Below are positions 9,511-18,372 of a stretch of DNA of 64,000 nt, piece by piece. Position numbers and translations under genes: made by a program. This DNA is from Thioclava atlantica (GTDB lineage: Bacteria > Pseudomonadota > Alphaproteobacteria > Rhodobacterales > Rhodobacteraceae): assembly GCF_000737065.1 (NCBI RefSeq), contig NZ_AQRC01000001.1:434001-498000 (forward strand), in the 5' to 3' direction. The notes below the pieces were generated by a model, which was given only the letters and a program-made list of their open reading frames with translations, was not told the DNA's origin and did not search any database. Position 1 is the first letter of the stretch. Each line of letters opens with the position of its first letter.

Positions 9511-10863
9511 TCAATAATGCCGGGCCGGGTTACGCATCGTCACGAGTTCCTCCCCCATCGTCGGATGGACCGCGCAGGTCGCGTCGAACTGTTCCTTGGT
9601 CGCGCCCATCTTCATCGCGATCGCGACCATCTGGATCATTTCGCCCGCTTCGGGCGCGACGATGTGACAGCCAAGCACCTTGCGCGTCTCGCGGCACACG
9701 ATCAGCTTCATCAGCACCCGCGCATCCGAGCCGGCAAAGCCCGACCGCATCGGCTTGAAGGTCGAGACGTAGATCTCGGTATTGCCCCGCTCTTCCGCCT
9801 CTTTCTCGGTGATCCCGCATGTGCCGAATTCGGGCTGGGTGAACACCGCCGAGGCCACCATCTCGTGATCGGAGGGACGCGCGTTGCCGCCGAAGATCGT
9901 GTCGGCGAAGGCGTGACCTTCGCGGATCGCCACCGGGGTGAGATTGATCCGGTCGGTCACATCGCCCACCGCAAAGATCGAGGGCACATTGGTCTGCGAC
10001 CATTCGTCCACGATCACCTCGCCGCGCTCGCCGAGCTTGACGCCCGCCGTCTCGAGCCCGAGCCCCTCGGTATTGGGCGTGCGGCCCGTCGCATAGAGCA
10101 CCGCGTCGAACCGCTCCTCGCGCCCGTCGCCGCAGGTGACGACGAGTTCGTCGCCCTCTTTCTCGATCTTGGTGATCACGACATGGGTGTGGATGTCGAT
10201 CCCGCGCGCGCCCATCTGATCGACGATCAGGTCGCGCGCCTCGGTGTCGAAGCCGCGCAGCAGGGGGGAGCGGTTGAACTGGGTCACCTTCACGCCCAGC
10301 CCGTGCAGGATGCAGGCGAATTCGCAGGCGATGTAGCCCCCGCCCACGATCAGGATCCGTTCGGGCAGTCGCTCCATCTTGAAGACCTCGTTCGAGGTCA
10401 TCACGAGGTCGCAGCCGGGGAAATCGGGCACGAAGGGACGCCCGCCGGTCGCGACGAGGATATGCTTGGCCGAAACGGTCGTGCCATCGGCGAGGCGCAC
10501 CTCATGCGGCCCCGCAACGGTCGCGCGCTGATCATAGACCGTCACCCCGGCATTCTGTTGTCCGCGGCGATAGATCGCCTCGAGCCGGTCAAGCTCGGCA
10601 TCGAGGGCGGTGCGGAAGCGCGGCCAGTCGAACGCGCCGACCGATGCGTCCCAGCCATAGGCGCGGGCCTCCTCGATCGCGTCGGGCGCGGTCGAGGCGA
10701 AGACCATCAGCTTTTTCGGGACGCAGCCGCGGATCACGCAGGTGCCGCCCATGCGGTATTCCTCGGCCAGCGCCACCTTCGCGCCATGGGTGGCCGAGAT
10801 GCGGGCCGCCCGGACGCCGCCCGAGCCGCCGCCGATGACAAAGAGATCGTAATCGAAAGTCAT
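9511..10863 (-). CDS. gor: Glutathione-disulfide reductase
   Basis: NADPH-dependent flavoenzyme that regenerates GSH, 450 residues. It shows the FAD Rossmann motif (VIGGGSGGVRAAR, residues 9-21), the redox-active disulphide Cys42/Cys47 (GGTCVIRGCVPKKL), the NADPH-binding fold (VGGGYIACEFACILHG), a second FAD contact (FAVGDVTDRINLTPVA) and the C-terminal dimer-interface HPTMGEE motif carrying the catalytic His. The ATG at 10863 is chosen since homologues start just before the FAD motif; an in-frame upstream start would add 26 residues and run into rpiA. It follows rpiA by 25 nt, linking NADPH use to the pentose pathway. Confidence 0.95.
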   Translation of the reverse strand: MTFDYDLFVIGGGSGGVRAARISATHGAKVALAEEYRMGGTCVIRGCVPKKLMVFASTAPDAIEEARAYGWDASVGAFDWPRFRTALDAELDRLEAIYRRGQQNAGVTVYDQRATVAGPHEVRLADGTTVSAKHILVATGGRPFVPDFPGCDLVMTSNEVFKMERLPERILIVGGGYIACEFACILHGLGVKVTQFNRSPLLRGFDTEARDLIVDQMGARGIDIHTHVVITKIEKEGDELVVTCGDGREERFDAVLYATGRTPNTEGLGLETAGVKLGERGEVIVDEWSQTNVPSIFAVGDVTDRINLTPVAIREGHAFADTIFGGNARPSDHEMVASAVFTQPEFGTCGITEKEAEERGNTEIYVSTFKPMRSGFAGSDARVLMKLIVCRETRKVLGCHIVAPEAGEMIQMVAIAMKMGATKEQFDATCAVHPTMGEELVTMRNPARHY

Positions 10864-10888
10864 GTCTGAGAGCTGTCCTTGTCCTGCC

Positions 10889-11674
10889 TCAGTCGAGATC
10901 GCGGAAGATGTTTTCCTCCTCGGCGAACTCGATCGTGTCATGCGCGACCGAGCCCTCGTTGATGTCGCGGATCTCGACCTTCCCGTCGGTGCCGCCGATG
11001 ATCACGAGATCGCAGATGTCGATGAAGAGGCCGTTCTCGACCACGCCGGGGATCTGGTTGAGCACCAGCGCCAGCTGGCGCGGATTGCCGATCCGGTTGA
11101 GATGGAGGTCGATGATGTAATTGCCCTCGTCGGTGACATAGGGCTCCGAGCCGTTCAGGCGCAGGCTGGTCTGGCGACCGAGCACATCCATCGAGTCCAG
11201 CAATTCCTCGATCAGCGCGCGCGAGGTCTGCCAGCCGAAGGGGATGACCTCCACCGGAAGGGGGAAGCCGCCCAGATGGTTGACCTCCTTCGACGCGTCG
11301 GTGATCACCACCATCTGATCCGAAGCGGTGGCGACGATCTTCTCTTGCAGCAGCGCGCCGCCGCCGCCCTTGATCAGGTTCAGAGCCGGGTCGAACTCGT
11401 CGGCCCCGTCGATCGTGATGTCGAGCCATTTCGCCTCGTCGAGCGCGACCACGTCGATGCCGACCTGACGGGCCAGATCGGCGGTGCGCGCCGAGGTCGG
11501 AACGCCCACCAGCTTGAGCCCTTCCTCGCGCACGCGCTCGCCCAGGCAGCGCACCATCCAGGCGGCGGTGGAGCCGGTTCCGAGCCCGACGCGCATCCCG
11601 TCCTCGATGAGATCAACGGCCCGGCGGGCGGCGACGAATTTTGCCTTGTCGATTGGGGAGAGTTCGGCGGCCAT
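10889..11674 (-). CDS. rpiA: Ribose-5-phosphate isomerase A
   Basis: Interconverts ribose-5-P and ribulose-5-P. The 261 residues include the signature GLGTGSTAAWMV near residue 30, TIDGADEFDPALNLIKGGGG with the catalytic Asp, and the C-terminal IGGTDGKVEIRDIN. A GGAG ribosome-binding site is 7 nt before the ATG. Slightly longer than the E. coli enzyme (219) because of an extended C-terminus (about residues 235-261, ending in FAEEENIFRDLD). It is the first gene of the minus-strand run leading to gor and hflKC. Confidence 0.95.
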   Translation of the reverse strand: MAAELSPIDKAKFVAARRAVDLIEDGMRVGLGTGSTAAWMVRCLGERVREEGLKLVGVPTSARTADLARQVGIDVVALDEAKWLDITIDGADEFDPALNLIKGGGGALLQEKIVATASDQMVVITDASKEVNHLGGFPLPVEVIPFGWQTSRALIEELLDSMDVLGRQTSLRLNGSEPYVTDEGNYIIDLHLNRIGNPRQLALVLNQIPGVVENGLFIDICDLVIIGGTDGKVEIRDINEGSVAHDTIEFAEEENIFRDLD

Positions 11675-12020
11675 CGGTTACTCCATGAAGCTTGGTTGCC
11701 CCGGTTATAGGCAATCATGCCCAAGGGTGCGAGGGTAATTGTGGCGGGTCCGGAGGGTGCGTTTCCGTCTCCCGGGGGCGCCGCGACGCGGCGCTACCGT
11801 CTTCTGACCCCGGGGGCATTTCGTCCGAAGACGGCCGGAGCCGGCGGGCATTCGCGCAAGGGCGCAGAGGCGAGCGCGTTGCGTTTCCGCGCGAAGCGGT
11901 CGAGAAATGGATCCAAATACCTATCGCCGATGCCTGTTTTGTCGCGCGCATGTCGTTTCGAAACCGGAGCGGCGGCCCCGGCGAGGGCAGAGTGGAGGAA
12001 ACCGGGCAAGGAGGAAGCGG
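11675..12020. other. Divergent intergenic region rpiA / sdaA (346 bp)
   Basis: No credible gene. On the minus side a TATAAC hexamer (11709-11704) 29 nt before the rpiA start is a likely -10, with no good -35. On the plus side lie two perfect inverted repeats, GCGCCGC-GAC-GCGGCGC at 11778-11794 and CCGTCTTC/GAAGACGG at 11797-11834, so the sdaA leader could be structured. Neither hairpin is followed by a T-run. I do not recognise a known riboswitch class. Confidence 0.5.
11778..11834 (+). repeat. Two adjacent inverted repeats upstream of sdaA
   Basis: GCGCCGC (11778-11784) and GCGGCGC (11788-11794) enclose GAC; CCGTCTTC (11797-11804) and GAAGACGG (11827-11834) enclose 22 nt rich in C/G. They lie 187-243 nt before the sdaA start and could be a structured leader or operator sites. 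Confidence 0.45.
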
Positions 12021-13400
12021 ATGTTTCTGAGCGTCTTCGATATCTTCAAGATCGGCGTCGGGCCGTCCTCGTCGCATACGATGGGGCCGATGGTCGCGGG
12101 GGCGCGGTTTCTCGAGGCGCTGCGCGGATCGCCCTTCTCGGCGCAGGGGCTGCGGGTGCGGCTGCACGGATCGCTGGCTTTCACCGGCAAGGGCCACGCG
12201 ACCGACCGCGCGACGATCCTCGGGCTGGCGGGGGTCGAGCCTGAAGACTATGACCACGACGCCGCCGAGGCGATCCTCGCCGCCAACGTCCGCGATGGCA
12301 TTCTGAAGCCGCCGGGGCTGCCGCCGCTCGCCTTCGCGCCCGAAAGCGATCTGATCTTCGATTACGGACCCGCGCTGCCCGGCCATGCGAACGGAATGGT
12401 GATCGAAGCGCTCGACGCGCAGCGCGACGTGCTGATGCACGAGGTCTATTACTCGATCGGCGGTGGTTTCGTGCGCACCGAGGCCGAGCTCGCCGCGGTC
12501 GATGACGCGGCGCGCGACGCGCCCAGCCCCGTGCCCTATCCGTTCAAGAGCGCCGACGAGATGCTGACGATGGCGCATGGCTCGGGGCTGAGCATCGCGC
12601 AGATGAAGCGGCGCAACGAGGCGCGCTTTCGCAGCCATGAGGATATCGACGCGGGGCTGGCCCGGATCTGGGCCACGATGCGCGATTGCATGGAGCGCGG
12701 TCTGAGCACCGAGGGCGAATTGCCCGGGGGGCTGCGGGTCAAGCGCCGCGCGAAGGCGATCCATGACTCGCTGCGCGAGGATTGGGGCCGCAACCTCGCT
12801 CCGCCGCATCAGATCAATGACTGGATCTCGGCCTATGCGATGGCGGTCAACGAGGAAAACGCGGCCGGCGGGCAGGTGGTGACCGCGCCGACCAATGGCG
12901 CGGCGGGCGTGGTGCCGGCGGTGATCCGCTACTGGCTCGATCACGTGCCGCAGGCGCGCTCCGAGCAGATCCCGGACTTCCTGCTGACGGCGGCGGCCGT
13001 GGGCGGGCTGATCAAGACGAATGCCTCGATCTCGGGCGCGGAATGCGGCTGCCAGGCGGAGGTCGGGTCGGCCGCGGCGATGGCTGCGGCGGGGCTCGCG
13101 GCGGTGCTGGGGGGCAGCCCCGAGCAGATCGAGAACGCCGCCGAAATCGCGCTCGAACACCACCTTGGCATGACCTGCGATCCGGTGAAGGGGTTGGTGC
13201 AGGTCCCTTGTATCGAGCGCAACGGTCTGGGCGCGATCAAGGCGGTGTCGGCGGCGAGCCTCGCGCTGCGCGGCGACGGCACACATTTCGTGCCCCTCGA
13301 TGCGGCGATCGAGACGATGCGGCAAACGGGCCGCGACATGCACGAACACTACAAGGAAACGAGCCTCGGCGGGCTGGCGGTGAACGTGCCCAATTGCTGA
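12021..13400 (+). CDS. sdaA: L-serine ammonia-lyase (iron-sulfur dependent L-serine dehydratase)
   Basis: Deaminates L-serine to pyruvate using a [4Fe-4S] cluster. The 459 residues match the single-chain bacterial type: N-terminal beta domain with [19 protein letters not shown], and C-terminal alpha domain with the cluster cysteines in [17 protein letters not shown] and [17 protein letters not shown], followed by [15 protein letters not shown]. An excellent AAGGAGGAAG ribosome-binding site precedes the ATG at 12021; an in-frame ATG at 11907 would add a Cys/Arg-rich stretch unlike the family. No serine transporter adjoins, so it is probably a free-standing catabolic gene. Confidence 0.95.
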   Translation: MFLSVFDIFKIGVGPSSSHTMGPMVAGARFLEALRGSPFSAQGLRVRLHGSLAFTGKGHATDRATILGLAGVEPEDYDHDAAEAILAANVRDGILKPPGLPPLAFAPESDLIFDYGPALPGHANGMVIEALDAQRDVLMHEVYYSIGGGFVRTEAELAAVDDAARDAPSPVPYPFKSADEMLTMAHGSGLSIAQMKRRNEARFRSHEDIDAGLARIWATMRDCMERGLSTEGELPGGLRVKRRAKAIHDSLREDWGRNLAPPHQINDWISAYAMAVNEENAAGGQVVTAPTNGAAGVVPAVIRYWLDHVPQARSEQIPDFLLTAAAVGGLIKTNASISGAECGCQAEVGSAAAMAAAGLAAVLGGSPEQIENAAEIALEHHLGMTCDPVKGLVQVPCIERNGLGAIKAVSAASLALRGDGTHFVPLDAAIETMRQTGRDMHEHYKETSLGGLAVNVPNC

Positions 13401-13611
13401 GGGGGCGGGTTGGAAGTGCCGCGAGCCATGCCAGTTCAGGGGGGCGAAACAAGTCCGCGAAACCCTCGCCGCAAGACGAGACCACCCGTTTGAACAGGGC
13501 AGGGCCCTTCAGCGGCAGCTCTTCGCTCGCGTTCACGAATTGTGTGAGCGACGAGCATGGGTTACGCTGAAATCCTTCACGCTGGAAATATCAACGGGCA
13601 TTGCCGGACCT

Positions 13612-14997
13612 ATGCGTTTAAGCCTCCTCAGAGCATTGGGATATTTGGCCGGCGCGCGCTGGACGGCCTGGGGCGGACGCAAGCGCATTGAAGCCAAGCA
13701 GATCCGCAACCTGCGGCATCTCGTCGAAAAGGCGCGCCGCGACTCTCCCTTGTTCCGCAGGCTCTATGCGGATCTGCGACCCTCAGACGAGATCGAACTG
13801 CAAGACCTGCCCGTGACCCGCAAGCTCGATCTCATGCGGGAATTCGACGACTGGCTGACGATCCGCTCTCTCCCCCTCGAGAAGGTCCGTGAGCACCTTC
13901 GGGATATCAGCAACGTTGGCGTGCCGATCAGCGATGTCGCCGTTTTCCAGACTTCCGGAACATCGGGAGAACCCGCGATCATCGTCCTGCCTTCATCTTT
14001 CGTCGAGTATTACTACGGGATCATGATGGCGCGCTTCGAGCGGTATCATTGGAGGCTCATCCGGGACGTCCGCAAGCTTGGCGTGCGGGTGACGATCACC
14101 GGCGGGAACGGCCACTTCGCGGGCAACGGGTTCCACAAGCTGGTGCGACGGCTCAACCCGGCTTTGGCGAAGGGTCTGGGATTGACCTTCATCGAGGCCG
14201 AGCAACCGATCGACCGGCTCGTCGAGAAGCTCAATGCGATCCCGAATGTCGCCTGGATCGTGACCTACCCCAGCATGCTCAGCATCCTCGTCAGGGAAAA
14301 GGAGGCCGGACGGCTGCGGATCGCGCCCGCGCTTTTCAGTACGGGAGGCGAGACACTTACCGACGAGCTTCGTATGCGGGTCGGGCGGGCCTTCCCCTCG
14401 CTCACATATGGCATCGCCGATTTCTACGGCTCCACCGAGTGCCTGGCGCTTTCGTTCACATGCAGCCACGGGCGGAAGCATGTGAACGAGGACTGGGTCA
14501 TTCTCGAAGCGGTCGACGACGAGATGCGCCCGGTTCCCGACGGCACCTTGTCGGAAACCGTGCTCCTGACGGTGCTTGCCAACGAGGTCCAACCCTTCAT
14601 CCGGTATGATCTGGGCGATTGCGTCCGGTTTGACGTGGACGCCTGCCCCTGTGGCTCGCCCTTCCGAAGTTTTCAGGTCGAAGGACGTCAGGCGACGCTC
14701 GTTCGTGTGGGCGACGTGACGCTGTCTCCGCTCGTCTTCGATCTGGAGCACGACCATGCCCAGCGTGTTCAGCTGGTCCAGACCGGCGAGAGGGATTTCG
14801 AGCTGCGGATACAGCTGGCCGACGACGCGGTCGCGGGGGAGGTTTTTGCAGAGGTCATCGAGGCGGTGAAACGGGTGTTTCGCGATAACGGGCTGGAGGA
14901 GGTCTCGGTGCGAGCAAGTCAGGCACCGCCCGAATTCACCGCGAGCGGCAAGTTCCACGAAGTCCTGCCCTTGCGAGGCGCGCAGCCCCGAGCATGA
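13612..14997 (+). CDS. PaaK/CapK-like adenylate-forming enzyme (phenylacetate-CoA ligase family)
   Basis: A 461-residue member of COG1541. Seen directly: the phosphate-binding loop FQTSGTSGEPAII near residue 107, the adenine/Mg motif GIADFYGSTECLAL, the hinge region FIRYDLGDCVRF, and a small Cys pair (DACPCGSPFRSF) common in this family. The family forms acyl-adenylates and usually acyl-CoA, but no phenylacetate-degradation, capsule or natural-product genes are adjacent, so the substrate is unknown. The start is uncertain: ATG 13612 lacks a strong ribosome-binding site, and TTG 13540 could extend it by 24 residues. It stands alone between long intergenic gaps. Confidence 0.8.
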   Translation: MRLSLLRALGYLAGARWTAWGGRKRIEAKQIRNLRHLVEKARRDSPLFRRLYADLRPSDEIELQDLPVTRKLDLMREFDDWLTIRSLPLEKVREHLRDISNVGVPISDVAVFQTSGTSGEPAIIVLPSSFVEYYYGIMMARFERYHWRLIRDVRKLGVRVTITGGNGHFAGNGFHKLVRRLNPALAKGLGLTFIEAEQPIDRLVEKLNAIPNVAWIVTYPSMLSILVREKEAGRLRIAPALFSTGGETLTDELRMRVGRAFPSLTYGIADFYGSTECLALSFTCSHGRKHVNEDWVILEAVDDEMRPVPDGTLSETVLLTVLANEVQPFIRYDLGDCVRFDVDACPCGSPFRSFQVEGRQATLVRVGDVTLSPLVFDLEHDHAQRVQLVQTGERDFELRIQLADDAVAGEVFAEVIEAVKRVFRDNGLEEVSVRASQAPPEFTASGKFHEVLPLRGAQPRA

Positions 14998-15419
14998 CAT
15001 GAGGACATCGCCCGGTCGGCTTGCGGGTCAGCAGCTCGGCGGGGTTCACTTCCGCTTTCGTGGGGCGCGCCTTGTTGAATGCAGGCATGCGCCGTTCTGC
15101 CGGAGACAAGAAAAACGCGCGCCAAGCAGTGCTTTGCCTCCGCCCCCTCCTGCGGTTTCCCTTGACTTATCGCCGCCGCGGTCTCATATCGAACACATCG
15201 CCGTGCTGCCGCGTGAGCAAGCCGCGCCCCTTTCGGGCGCACCGGCGACACCTCCCCGAGTTCCCATTCACGCAGGGTTCTGACACGCAAGGCCGGATGA
15301 CACGGGACGCGCCCGGGTCGATCCAGAGGCTTTCGCGAACCCTCGCTCCGTGCCGCGATTTGCGGCCGGGCCCATGTCCGTACGTTCCAGACCGGGGCGG
15401 CGGCTATAAAGGATAGGCT
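14998..15419 (+). other. Long intergenic region / leader upstream of the DEAD-box helicase gene (422 bp)
   Basis: No credible coding sequence; short open frames here lack ribosome-binding sites and family resemblance. It holds a good -35 hexamer TTGACT at 15162 (listed separately), implying a 5' leader of roughly 220 nt before the helicase TTG codon. The last 20 nt contain AAGGAT, the ribosome-binding site. Confidence 0.5.
15162..15190 (+). promoter_or_regulatory. Candidate sigma-70 promoter of the DEAD-box helicase gene
   Basis: TTGACT (15162-15167), 17 nt spacer, CATATC (15185-15190). The -35 is near consensus, the -10 weak. Transcription would begin near 15197, leaving an unusually long untranslated leader. 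Confidence 0.4.
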
Positions 15420-16763
15420 TTGTCCGATTTCTCCACGCTGGGGCTTGCCCCGGCCGTTCTCAAGGCGCTGTCGCGCGCCAAACTGACCCAACCGACCCCG
15501 ATCCAGGCGCAGGCGATCCCGCTGGCGCTGGCGGGGCATGACGTTCTGGGCCTCGCCCAGACCGGCACCGGCAAGACGCTGGCCTTCGGCCTGCCGCTGG
15601 TCGACAAGCTGCTCGCCGAGCAGGGCAAACCCTCGCCCAAGACCGTGAAGGCGCTGGTGCTGGCGCCGACCCGCGAACTGGTGAACCAGATCGCCGACAA
15701 TCTCAGCACGCTCGTTCAGGGCAGCAAGCTCAAGGTCGCGACCGTCGTCGGCGGCCAGTCGATCAACCGCCAGATCGGGCTGATGCATCGCGGCAACGAC
15801 ATTCTCGTGGCCACGCCCGGCCGGCTGATCGACCTGATGGATCGCGGCGCGGTTGATCTGCGCTATACCCGTCACCTGGTGCTCGACGAAGCCGACCAGA
15901 TGCTCGATCTCGGCTTCATCCACGCGCTGCGCAAGATCGCGCCGCGCCTGGGCACGCCGCGCCAGACCATGCTGTTCTCGGCCACCATGCCCAAACAGAT
16001 GGAAGAACTCGCGCAGGCCTACCTGACCGATCCCAAGCGGGTGCAGGTGAGCCCTCCCGGCAAGGCGGCCGACAAGGTCACCCAGTCGGTGCACTTCTTC
16101 GACAGCAAGGGCGAGAAGGCGAGCAAGCTGCGCGAGATCCTTTCCGCGGACATGGGGGCGCTGACGCTCGTCTTCGCACGCACCAAGCATGGTGCCGAAA
16201 AGCTGATGAAGGGGCTGCGGGCCGATGGCTACAACGCCGAGTCGATCCACGGCAACAAATCGCAAGGCCAGCGCGACCGCGCGATCAAGGGGTTCCGTGA
16301 GGGCAAGGTGAATGTGCTGGTCGCGACCGATGTGGCCGCCCGCGGGATCGACATCCCGGGCGTGGCCTATGTCATCAACTTCGATCTTCCCGAGGTACCC
16401 GACGCCTATGTCCACAGGATCGGCCGCACCGCGCGCGCCGGGCGCGAGGGCGAGGCGATCGCCTTCTGCGGCCCCGAGGAATCGGGCCTGCTGCTGCAGA
16501 TCGAAAAGCTGATGAAGATCGAGATCCCGACCGCGAGCGGCGAACGTCCGACCGAAGCGGTGCGCCCCTCGGCGCGCCCCGCACGTGGCCGTGGCCGAGG
16601 CGGCCCGCGTCAGGGCGGCAACAGCCGTGGCGCGAAACCCGCCGCAAAAGCCAAGCCGCAGGGGCAGGCCAAACCGCAAGGGCAGGGCGCACGGGCCGAT
16701 GCCGGCGGAAACGCCGCTCCCCGGCGTCGCCGTCCGAAGCGGCGCAGCGTCGCTGCTTCGTGA
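15420..16763 (+). CDS. DEAD-box ATP-dependent RNA helicase (RhlE-like)
   Basis: A 447-residue RNA-unwinding enzyme for ribosome assembly, RNA decay or cold adaptation. Motifs in order: Q motif (QPTPIQAQAIP), I (AQTGTGKT), Ia (APTRELVNQI), II (VLDEADQML), III (FSATMP), V (ATDVAARGIDIPGV) and VI (HRIGRTARAG). The C-terminal 80 residues are a low-complexity Arg/Gly/Lys/Gln tail (ARGRGRGGPRQGG and repeated KPQGQA), typical of RhlE-type RNA-binding tails. It starts with TTG at 15420, supported by AAGGAT 6-7 nt upstream. A strong terminator follows. Confidence 0.93.
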   Translation: MSDFSTLGLAPAVLKALSRAKLTQPTPIQAQAIPLALAGHDVLGLAQTGTGKTLAFGLPLVDKLLAEQGKPSPKTVKALVLAPTRELVNQIADNLSTLVQGSKLKVATVVGGQSINRQIGLMHRGNDILVATPGRLIDLMDRGAVDLRYTRHLVLDEADQMLDLGFIHALRKIAPRLGTPRQTMLFSATMPKQMEELAQAYLTDPKRVQVSPPGKAADKVTQSVHFFDSKGEKASKLREILSADMGALTLVFARTKHGAEKLMKGLRADGYNAESIHGNKSQGQRDRAIKGFREGKVNVLVATDVAARGIDIPGVAYVINFDLPEVPDAYVHRIGRTARAGREGEAIAFCGPEESGLLLQIEKLMKIEIPTASGERPTEAVRPSARPARGRGRGGPRQGGNSRGAKPAAKAKPQGQAKPQGQGARADAGGNAAPRRRRPKRRSVAAS

Positions 16764-16774
16764 GGATGAAGAAG

Positions 16775-16802
16775 GGCCGCGTCGAAGGACGCGGCCTTTT
16801 TT
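16775..16802 (+). terminator. Rho-independent terminator of the helicase gene
   Basis: GGCCGCGTC (16775-16783), loop GAAG, GACGCGGCC (16788-16796), then six T residues. A textbook intrinsic terminator 12 nt after the stop. Confidence 0.93.
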
Positions 16803-16863
16803 GTTTATTGAACGTCCAAGCGCGTTCCTTGAGTCGGGCGGTCCCGGTCGGCGCCCCGGTGTC

Positions 16864-18222
16864 TCACCCCACCTCCGCAAATACCTTCTTCAGTGCCGCC
16901 TCCAGCTTCTCCAGCATCTGGTCCATCTGCGGCTCGGTGAGGATAAACGGCGGGCAGAGCACGACCGACTGCCCGAGCGGGCGGCAGATCAGCCCCTGAT
17001 CGGTGCAGGCATTCGCGATGCGCTCGGAGACCGAGAGCGACCCGTCGAAGGGTGTCTTGGTCTCGCGATCCTTCACCGCCTCCAGCGCCCACATGTAGCC
17101 GATGCCCCGCAGCTCGCCGATATTGGGGTTCTGCGCGATCTGCGCGAGCCCCGCTTCGAGGCGCGGGCTCAGGCGTTTGACGTTATCCGCCAGACCCTCG
17201 TTCATCACCACGTCGATGGCCTTGAGCGCGATCGCGCAGCCGACCGGGTGGCCCGAGGCGGTGAAGCCGTGCGGGAATTCCTCGATCGCCTCCGAGGCCG
17301 CCTGCATCCGGTCCGACAGCTCGGGGCCCAGGATCACCGCGCCCATCGGGAAGAAGCCAGCGGTGAGGTTCTTCGACGAGATGATCGCATCGGGCATGAA
17401 CGCGTAGGTCTCGCAGCCCCAGGTGTTGCCGGTGCGCCCGAAGCCGCAGATCACCTCGTCCGAGATCAGCGGGATGTCGTATTTCTTGAGGATCTTCGCC
17501 ACGGCCGGGAAATACCCTTTCGAGGGCGGGATCACCCCGCCCGCGCCCATCACGGGCTCGGCGAAGAAGCCCGCGATCGTGTCGGCGCCTTCCTTGATGA
17601 TCGTCGCTTCCAGCTCATTCGCCAGACGCTGGGTGAACTGTTCCTCGGTCTCGCCCGGCTGGCCCTCGCGCCAGTAATGCGGGCAGGTCAGGTGTAAAAA
17701 GCCCGGCAGCGGCAGGCCGAAGACCGAGTTATAGGGCTTGCCCGTCATCGAGGCCGAGACCGCCGTCACCCCGTGATAGGCGTTCTTGCGGGTCAGGATC
17801 TTGCGCTTCTGCGGCTTGCCTTCCGAGGCATGCAGGAACCACAGCATCTTGACCATCGTGTCATTCGCCTCGGAGCCCGAGTTGGTGTAGAACACCTTCC
17901 CGTCGGCGAAGGGCGAGACCTCGATCAGCTTTTCCGACAGCATCACCGTCTGGTCCGACATCCGCCCGAAGAAGGCATGATAGCCGGGAAAGCGCGCATA
18001 TTGCGCCTGCGCGGCCGCGATCAGACCGGGATGGTCGAACCCGGCGACCATGTTCCACAGGCCCGAATTCGCATCGAGATATTTCCGACCCTCGGTGTCG
18101 AAGATGTAAGGGCCCTCGCCATGGGTCACGACCACCGTGCCGCGGTCGTGGATCGTGGGCAGATCGGTGAAGCCGTAGAAGGAATGGGCATCCGCGCGGG
18201 CCTGCCAGCTCTGGTCTTTCAT
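16864..18222 (-). CDS. Omega-amino acid/amine:pyruvate aminotransferase (class III, PLP-dependent)
   Basis: A 452-residue class III transaminase. The PLP lysine lies in SSKNLTAGFFPMGAV, the cofactor Asp in IPLISDEVICGFGRTG, and the phosphate-binding NSGSEAND segment is present. Over much of its length (DANSGLWNMVAGFDH, YHAFFGRMSDQTVML, HLTCPHYWREG) it closely matches the (S)-selective omega-transaminase of Vibrio fluvialis as I remember that sequence, so amine or beta-alanine:pyruvate activity is likely; taurine:pyruvate transfer is an alternative. ATG 18222 is preferred because AGGAG is 8 nt upstream; ATG 18237 would overlap that site. A LysR gene is divergent, suggesting local control. Confidence 0.9.
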   Translation of the reverse strand: MKDQSWQARADAHSFYGFTDLPTIHDRGTVVVTHGEGPYIFDTEGRKYLDANSGLWNMVAGFDHPGLIAAAQAQYARFPGYHAFFGRMSDQTVMLSEKLIEVSPFADGKVFYTNSGSEANDTMVKMLWFLHASEGKPQKRKILTRKNAYHGVTAVSASMTGKPYNSVFGLPLPGFLHLTCPHYWREGQPGETEEQFTQRLANELEATIIKEGADTIAGFFAEPVMGAGGVIPPSKGYFPAVAKILKKYDIPLISDEVICGFGRTGNTWGCETYAFMPDAIISSKNLTAGFFPMGAVILGPELSDRMQAASEAIEEFPHGFTASGHPVGCAIALKAIDVVMNEGLADNVKRLSPRLEAGLAQIAQNPNIGELRGIGYMWALEAVKDRETKTPFDGSLSVSERIANACTDQGLICRPLGQSVVLCPPFILTEPQMDQMLEKLEAALKKVFAEVG

Positions 18223-18372
18223 CTCGCGACTCCTCATATGCGCTCGCCCATGAGGCTATCCGCGGGAAAGGCCGCGTCAATGGGAAGTGAGATCCCGGGA
18301 CAGGTGCGGGTTGCGCGCGCGCGTCCGGCAGGGCAGTCTGCGCGCGAACCCTTCCCAACGGAGCCCCTCCCC

